9,510 nt of DNA from CAYPEK01 sp964409645 (GTDB taxonomy: Bacteria > UBP15 > UBA6099). Under the pieces are notes generated by a model. It saw only the letters and a program-made list of their open reading frames with translations, had not been told where the DNA came from and ran no database searches. The DNA lies in the NCBI GenBank assembly GCA_964409645.1, contig CAYPEK010000142.1, positions 1-9,510 on the forward strand. Direction: 5' to 3'. The position numbers and the translations under genes are program-made. Positions 5,040 to 9,510 of the stretch are shown in pieces; positions within the stretch are counted from its first letter, which is position 1; each line of letters opens with the position of its first letter.

Positions 5040-6455
5040 TTGAAAAAAATTCATCTGGCAGGTTTCTTTCTGGCGGGGTTGCTTATTCTGTGTGCGATTT
5101 TTGTCGTTCCGAAATACAACGCGATCACGGCCGCAAACAAAGCGATAGCCGAGGGTTCTCAGAACCTCGAAAAAGGCGAAATTGCCGCCGGGCTATCAGA
5201 GTATCAACACGCGATGGGGGTTCTTGCTTCGCAGAAAAGCCTTAATGAAAAAATCAAATCGGGCCTGAAAAATAAGGTGGTTGCCGCTGCAGCAGCCTAT
5301 CCTTTGAAGTCGAACGGCATACTCGGATTTGTAAAAGACAACGGAATCACGATCAGTTGTGACGAGCGCATCAGCATTTATAACAGCATGCTCGAACAGG
5401 CAAAGATATCGGCGAAGAACAACAATAAGGATGAGATACGCGAATGCCTGAACCTCGCGGCGACATGGGCGGGCCAGTGTCCTGTCGGTGAAAGCCTGAC
5501 GAAATACCGAATTGTCTATGATTACTACAAAAAGGTATCCGGTTCGGATTTTATCAAATCTGATTGGATGGGGCCGGCATACGAAGGAAAGCCTATAGCC
5601 GCTGAAGGCGATGAAACGCCGCAGACACCGGCAGGTTCGGCTGTTGAAAAAGCGCAACAGAAATTCACGGGAATATGGAACAAAGTGCAGCAGAAAGCGG
5701 GTCTCGCAAAGCCGTCCGCCGAGCAGAAAACAGAACCTGCAACGCCGGGACCTGTTAAGGAACAACCTGCGGCCGGGAAGCCGATGCCGGAAGCAACGGC
5801 ACCCGCACAGGAGGAGCAACCCGAAAGCAAACCCGCGCCGGATAAGAAACCGGTTCCGGAAACAGCGGCTAAACCTGCCGCCTCTCATGCAGCGACGCCA
5901 GTGCCGCCGATCGCTCCGCCTAAGAAAGCTCCGGGAATGCAGCCCGCACCGGTTGCGGCACAAGAGCCGCCCGCAAAGAAAAGCGTGATCGATAAGATCA
6001 AGAGCATTCCCGGAACTGTGATGGCAAAAGTCAACGGTTTGCTTAAGCGGGACAAGAAGGAAGCGCCTGCAGCTAAGGAAAAAGTTATCGCGAAGAACGC
6101 AGTGTCGCCGGAGAAGATCGAAGCATTGAACAAAGCTGTTTCCACCTCTTTGAAAGCAGCCGGAATCAATGCGGCGACCAGCATGTCCGCCGACGGAGCA
6201 ACATACACTGTTTCCTACACTTCGGAGAACATCGGCAAAAGCGGAATTAAAGACGAACTGAAGAGCATTCTCAAATCCGTCGATGAAGGTGTCACAAAAA
6301 CAGGCGGAATACCGCTGAAGGTTATATCGATTGAAATCAAAGACGACGGGAATGTGTCACGCGCGAATATAGGGATAGGATACAGCGAATATCAGCAGTA
6401 CAAAGAAGGCAAACTGAACGGCGAAGATTTCAGGAAAAGCTGGAGCACCCGCTGA
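5040..6455 (+). CDS. Unknown membrane-anchored protein with a Pro/Ala/Lys-rich linker
   Basis: Not recognised; 471 residues. Visible parts: a short basic start (MKK) and one hydrophobic helix at about 6-24, which looks like an uncleaved anchor or signal. Residues 25-185 form a mostly helical region with a tandem-repeat feel (ITAANKAIAEGSQNLEKGE, then GLSEYQHAMGVLASQKSLNE), which could be a TPR-like fold, with Cys107, 136 and 147. Residues about 222-315 are a low-complexity linker rich in Pro, Ala, Lys, Glu and Gln. Residues about 350-471 look like a compact alpha/beta domain (strands around GATYTVSYTS and LKVISIEIKDDG). The most likely layout is an N-terminal anchor with the rest outside the cytoplasm. 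The start is TTG at 5040, set by AGAGGTG ending 5 bases before it. It is followed after 44 bp by tmk, probably in one transcript. Function unknown. Confidence 0.8.
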   Translation: MKKIHLAGFFLAGLLILCAIFVVPKYNAITAANKAIAEGSQNLEKGEIAAGLSEYQHAMGVLASQKSLNEKIKSGLKNKVVAAAAAYPLKSNGILGFVKDNGITISCDERISIYNSMLEQAKISAKNNNKDEIRECLNLAATWAGQCPVGESLTKYRIVYDYYKKVSGSDFIKSDWMGPAYEGKPIAAEGDETPQTPAGSAVEKAQQKFTGIWNKVQQKAGLAKPSAEQKTEPATPGPVKEQPAAGKPMPEATAPAQEEQPESKPAPDKKPVPETAAKPAASHAATPVPPIAPPKKAPGMQPAPVAAQEPPAKKSVIDKIKSIPGTVMAKVNGLLKRDKKEAPAAKEKVIAKNAVSPEKIEALNKAVSTSLKAAGINAATSMSADGATYTVSYTSENIGKSGIKDELKSILKSVDEGVTKTGGIPLKVISIEIKDDGNVSRANIGIGYSEYQQYKEGKLNGEDFRKSWSTR

Positions 6456-6458
6456 TCG

Positions 6459-6471
6459 GGGCGACGCGCCC
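6459..6471 (+). other. Small hairpin just after the stop codon of the gene at 5040
   Basis: GGGCG (6459-6463) pairs with CGCCC (6467-6471) over a 3-base loop. No T run follows, so it is a weak attenuator or processing candidate at best. It lies 28 bases before the tmk start. Confidence 0.3.
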
Positions 6472-6499
6472 TCTTCAGTTCTTCATATCGGAGTAACAA

Positions 6500-7162
6500 A
6501 TGTCTCGTGGATTATTCATAGTCATTGAAGGAATCGACGGCGCGGGCACGACGACGCAGACTGAACTACTATGCGGGACGATCGAGCGCAAATTCAATAT
6601 TGAATGTATCAAAACGCGAGAGCCTTCGGACGGCCCGGTAGGCAGACTTATCCGCGATATTCTCGAAAAACGCATTCCGCCGCCGCGCGACGCGTACGGG
6701 GACGAACTCGCCGAACGCGACACCCTTTCGCTGCTGTTCACAGCCGACCGGATGGACCACCTTCAGAGGGATGTGATCCCAGCAATGCGCGACGGCAAGA
6801 CCGTTGTTTCGGACAGATACATGCATTCAACATGCGCGTATCAAATGAAGGACGCGCGACACCTCGAATGGATTTTGAATCTCCATACATACACTCTCGT
6901 TCCGGACCTCACTATTTTCATCGACCTGCCCGTTTCCGACGCGCTCGGCCGCATTCGCGGTCGCGCAGGAGAAACAGACCCGGAAAAGGCAGACCTGTTC
7001 GAGACAAAAGAACAGCTCGACCGAATAAGCGCCGGTTATAAAGCCACAATAGACAAGCTGAAGTCGAGAGGCGACAGGATTGCGGTTATCGACGGGCGTC
7101 CGGGTGCGGATGAAGTTCACGCGTCGATAATGAATGAAGTGGTTTCGCTTTACGGCAAATAA
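6500..7162 (+). CDS. tmk: Thymidylate kinase (dTMP kinase) with an altered P-loop
   Basis: Phosphorylates dTMP to dTDP with ATP in the cytoplasm, an essential step for DNA synthesis. The protein has 220 residues, a usual length. The P-loop region is EGIDGAGTTTQ (10-20), the substrate motif TREPSDGP is at 39-46, DRY at 105-107, and the lid region RGRAGETDPEKADLFE at about 153-168, with GY at 179-180 of the typical C-terminal helix. The Walker A lysine is replaced by Thr17 (codon ACG at 6548-6550). I recall similar GTTTQ/REPSDGP forms among bacterial thymidylate kinases, so this is more likely a natural subfamily than a dead copy. ATG start with GGAG (6490-6493) six bases upstream. It lies downstream of the unknown anchored protein and probably shares its transcript. 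Confidence 0.93.
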   Translation: MSRGLFIVIEGIDGAGTTTQTELLCGTIERKFNIECIKTREPSDGPVGRLIRDILEKRIPPPRDAYGDELAERDTLSLLFTADRMDHLQRDVIPAMRDGKTVVSDRYMHSTCAYQMKDARHLEWILNLHTYTLVPDLTIFIDLPVSDALGRIRGRAGETDPEKADLFETKEQLDRISAGYKATIDKLKSRGDRIAVIDGRPGADEVHASIMNEVVSLYGK

Positions 7163-7230
7163 ACTTCAAAACCAACAAAACCAATATCCGTTCAAATTTT
7201 TTCAGCGCCGTGATTTCAGGATAACTTCAA

Positions 7231-7256
7231 TGTTATAATTTGTATCATTCGAGGTG
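7231..7256 (+). promoter_or_regulatory. Extended -10 promoter and ribosome site of the gene at 7262
   Basis: TGTTATAAT (7231-7239) is a TGn-extended -10 box; no good -35 box lies at the right distance, which the TG motif can offset. GAGGTG (7251-7256) is the ribosome site, five bases before the TTG start. The gap between -10 and ribosome site is very short, so the leader would be only about 16 bases. Confidence 0.55.
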
Positions 7257-7261
7257 AAAAC

Positions 7262-8653
7262 TTGGTTAAACATAACCAGACAAAACATCTTTGGCGAAGA
7301 TACAAGTCTTTCACATTAGTTATCGTGTCGTGCATGTTTGTCGCGGTTGCTGCTTTGCTGGCGGTCAGGATCACGGCCGACGAGGCTGCGGATAATAATT
7401 TAACGATCGGAAACGCCGAAATACGCTCAGAGAGCGACGCCGTATATTTTCGACTGAGAGCTCCCAAACCCGCGAAAACACGTTACGGAATTTTCCGCTT
7501 TATGAGAGATACCGGCAAATGGGAACAAGTCGGTTCGGTGGCTTCATTCGACAAGCCGGTTCAACTGGGAAACGAACCGATCGAAGCAAACGATTTTTTC
7601 TATCCGCGAAACGGGTATCAGGAAGTCGAACTCGCGGACCTGACGTACAAAATCGAAAACCTAAACAACCGCGTTGTGGTGTCTATACGCGGGAAATCGC
7701 AGCAGGACGAGTATTTCACATCGGGTGAGATAAAGATCGCAAAGGGAACTCCGTCATTCAGATTCCGGTATCTCACCGCGACGCAGCTCTGGTTCGACAT
7801 GCGTGTCGAAGGAGTGGAACGACCGTACAGCGCGGGCGTGGGCTGCTTCGACCTTCGCGAAAAGAAAATACTCACGATCACGCCGAAGGAAATGGACCCG
7901 AAACACAATGTGCCGATGATCGTGAGCGAGATGTCGGGAGACGGCGAGAATGTTTGGCTCGGAATTGCGTATTGTCTCGAGCCAACGTGCCTGAGGAACG
8001 GAATCGTTATGCGGATCGGTCAGGACGGCAAGATCGCGCGCCGCTGGTACTCCGGCGAAAAAGGACTTCCGACCGGCGCGGTGATAAGGGTAATGCCGGA
8101 CGGAAAAACGTTGTGGATTGTAACAACGGACGGGATATCGCTTATCAATGACGACACAATCAAATGTTTCAAAATATCGAACAGAGCGGACATAATCGAG
8201 GGCGGCAACTTTGGTTTCGGCCCGAAAAACACGCCTATGCCGGTAGCACCGGAATTCGCCACATCGTCGGCATCGATCAGGGATATTTCGAGCGAGTACT
8301 TCCTAATGAGGCCGAAAACTCCGCCTGCCCTCTGGGCACTTGCGGATGAAAACAAGAACTGTTTCAAGGACGCGACGGACACGATCAGGCTGATTCCCGG
8401 TAAGACTCTGGTGGTGAGACCGGCGAACGACACGTCGGCTACGAAAGCGTCGTTCACTCCGTCGCCTGATGAGAAGATCATTCTGAAAGTTGCCGAAAGG
8501 CAAGGCGGCGGCATCAGAGTGGAACTGCCCGACATGTTGTGGTATTCCCCGAAAGCCGTCCGGATGCGGATAGAGATTGCGGGCGAATTTCCGTCGAATA
8601 ATTTCCTCGGCAACGCCCCCGCCCCTCCGAAAAAAGACACCGGAAAGCCTTAA
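7262..8653 (+). CDS. Unknown membrane-anchored protein with beta-propeller-like segments
   Basis: Not recognised as a named family; 463 residues. A basic N-terminus (KHLWRRYK) precedes one hydrophobic helix at about 17-36, which fits a signal anchor or signal peptide, so the rest is probably extracytoplasmic. Residues 50-215 are strand-rich (VYFRLRA, YGIFRFM, RVVVSIRG, FRFRYLTATQLWFDMRVEG). Residues about 222-306 contain two segments like two-component-regulator propeller repeats: SGDGENVWLGIAY, and GLPTGAVIRVMPDGKTLW followed by IVTTDGISLI. A second strand-rich part covers about 370-442, and the last 20 residues are a Pro/Lys tail. Only about two propeller-like repeats are visible, too few for a full propeller. 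The start is TTG at 7262, set by GAGGTG five bases upstream, the same arrangement as the gene at 5040. It lies 99 bp after tmk with its own promoter candidate. Function unknown. Confidence 0.78.
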   Translation: MVKHNQTKHLWRRYKSFTLVIVSCMFVAVAALLAVRITADEAADNNLTIGNAEIRSESDAVYFRLRAPKPAKTRYGIFRFMRDTGKWEQVGSVASFDKPVQLGNEPIEANDFFYPRNGYQEVELADLTYKIENLNNRVVVSIRGKSQQDEYFTSGEIKIAKGTPSFRFRYLTATQLWFDMRVEGVERPYSAGVGCFDLREKKILTITPKEMDPKHNVPMIVSEMSGDGENVWLGIAYCLEPTCLRNGIVMRIGQDGKIARRWYSGEKGLPTGAVIRVMPDGKTLWIVTTDGISLINDDTIKCFKISNRADIIEGGNFGFGPKNTPMPVAPEFATSSASIRDISSEYFLMRPKTPPALWALADENKNCFKDATDTIRLIPGKTLVVRPANDTSATKASFTPSPDEKIILKVAERQGGGIRVELPDMLWYSPKAVRMRIEIAGEFPSNNFLGNAPAPPKKDTGKP

Positions 8654-8701
8654 ACCGACTTCGTTTTGTTATATTTGTCGTACCAAAGCGATGGTTGCTT
8701 C

Positions 8702-8737
8702 ATCTCATGTACAAACAAAACTTTGTACATGGCACAC
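8702..8737 (+). repeat. Dispersed palindromic repeat, copy 3
   Basis: ATCT flank, then CATGTACAAA (8706-8715) pairs perfectly with TTTGTACATG (8722-8731) around a 6-base loop, then GCACAC (8732-8737). It is the same unit as the two copies near 838-964, almost 8 kb away. It lies 49 bp after the stop codon of the gene at 7262. A single copy here shows that the unit exists outside the head-to-head pair. Confidence 0.8.
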
Positions 8738-8816
8738 AGAACAATAGTTAATTTATCACTGCATCATAAGAGTTGGTCAATTACGGTGCCCGGCAATTTT
8801 TATCTCGATACTGAGG

Positions 8817-8829
8817 ACTATATTATAGT
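8817..8829. promoter_or_regulatory. Palindrome and possible -10 region ahead of the permease gene
   Basis: ACTATA (8817-8822) and TATAGT (8824-8829) form a perfect inverted repeat around one base. It contains TATATT/TATTAT, a plausible -10 box 26-33 bp before the ATG; no convincing -35 box was found. It may be the promoter, with or without an overlapping operator. Confidence 0.35.
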
Positions 8830-8854
8830 TAACATAACCGAAAGGGAGTTTTAT

Positions 8855-9510
8855 ATGCCCGAAAACACACCGGCAACACAAACACGAAATCCTAACATCT
8901 GGGTGCCATCCGTATATTTCACACAGGGATTTCCATATACGACGGTAATGGAGATGTCCGCCGTTTTTTTGCTCGTTTTAGGGATAACGAACGATGCGCT
9001 CGGCATTTTTCTCGGGCTGTTCGGCCTGCCGTGGGCTTTCAAAATGATATGGAGCCCGCTCGTTGACCTTACCGGCACAAAACGCAGGTGGCTTCTAATA
9101 ATGCAGGCGCTCCTTTTTGTTACCTTTTCGGCGCTCGCGTTTTTTGTCTTCATGCCGGTCAGTACGGTTTTGAAGTCGGTATCGTTCAGCATGCCCAATA
9201 TATCAAATGTCGGCGGAATGATGAGCTTTACGGTCGGCATCCTTGTTCTGATGTTCTGCATCGGTTTCGGACTTGATAAAAGACGGAGCAGCGCAACGCG
9301 TGCCGCATGTGCTTTTATAGCGGTGACGATCGTCGTTTTATTCTTTGTTTTCAGATCGACTATATTCATACATCAAACTCTTTCACTCTCATCGACTATC
9401 TGGATTCTTTTTGCGATTTTCTTATTGATAGCATTCTTCAGCGCCACGCAGGACATCGCGATCGACGGATACTATCTCGACGTTCTCGACCCGGCCGGAC
9501 AGGCAAAGTA
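8855..9510 (+). CDS. Major facilitator superfamily permease, AmpG-like, 3'-truncated
   Basis: Inner-membrane transporter; 218 codons are visible, open to the window end. It begins at ATG 8855 with GGGAG (8844-8848) six bases upstream. Features typical of AmpG-type permeases: YFTQGFPYTT (21-30) in helix 1, LPWAFKMIWSPLVDLTGTKRRW (57-79, split here: LPWAFKMIWSPLV then DLTGTKRRW) at the helix 2-3 loop, and SATQDIAIDGYYLDVL (196-211). Hydrophobic helices lie near 31-50, 52-70, 79-101, 120-140, 148-166 and 180-198. AmpG proper carries anhydromuropeptides, but relatives of this group are diverse, so the substrate is not assigned. An extra loop of about 20 residues (100-120) follows helix 3. It lies about 200 bp after the unknown anchored protein and probably has its own promoter. 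Confidence 0.85.
   Translation, partial: MPENTPATQTRNPNIWVPSVYFTQGFPYTTVMEMSAVFLLVLGITNDALGIFLGLFGLPWAFKMIWSPLVDLTGTKRRWLLIMQALLFVTFSALAFFVFMPVSTVLKSVSFSMPNISNVGGMMSFTVGILVLMFCIGFGLDKRRSSATRAACAFIAVTIVVLFFVFRSTIFIHQTLSLSSTIWILFAIFLLIAFFSATQDIAIDGYYLDVLDPAGQAK

Noticed and set aside
5196..5963. 255-codon minus-strand frame opposite the gene at 5040
   Set aside because: Very rich in Arg, Cys and Phe, as expected from the complement of a Lys/Glu/Ala/Pro-rich linker; no promoter or ribosome site.
8020..8640. 206-codon minus-strand frame opposite the gene at 7262
   Set aside because: Antisense shadow; the plus-strand gene has a promoter, ribosome site and anchor helix.

Overview
The window reads as an ordinary chromosomal stretch from a bacterium I cannot place to genus. 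The coding DNA is of medium GC content and the non-coding DNA is AT-rich. Promoters are of the sigma-70 type, Shine-Dalgarno sites are clear, and two genes start with TTG. No phage, plasmid, transposase, CRISPR, rRNA or tRNA gene was recognised. A lineage with few cultured members is possible, but that is only an impression from the protein sequences.

Layout: (1) 1-630 is the 3' part of a type I-beta DAHP synthase gene (shikimate pathway). (2) 631-1011 is a non-coding gap between converging genes. It holds a compact hairpin flanked by a 9-bp direct repeat, and a head-to-head pair of 37-39 bp palindromic repeats. (3) 1012-3955 (minus strand) is an iron-uptake unit: a DtxR/MntR-family metal-dependent repressor carrying a C-terminal FeoA/SH3-like domain, then feoB, the ferrous iron transporter. 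A good promoter with an 18-bp inverted repeat over the -10 and start point lies ahead of the regulator. (4) 4063-4848 (minus strand) is a TauE/SafE-family permease with its own promoter. (5) 4849-5039 is a divergent promoter region. (6) 5040-8653 (plus strand) holds an unknown membrane-anchored protein, thymidylate kinase (tmk), and a second unknown membrane-anchored protein with propeller-like segments. (7) 8654-8854 is non-coding and contains a third copy of the palindromic repeat. (8) From 8855 a major facilitator permease of the AmpG-like type runs off the window end.

The clearest functional group is the regulator-feoB pair. The repressor probably senses Fe2+ (or Mn2+) and controls itself and FeoB from one promoter; no separate feoA gene is present here. 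The two anchored proteins flanking tmk share the same Shine-Dalgarno/TTG start design, but their job is unknown.

The signal least explained by known genes is the dispersed palindromic repeat: three copies, each with a 10-11 bp stem, a variable loop and fixed asymmetric flanks, with compensated base changes in one copy. Two copies are paired head to head, as in REP/BIME arrays or the ends of a miniature element. I did not find evidence for a whole new multi-gene system in this window.
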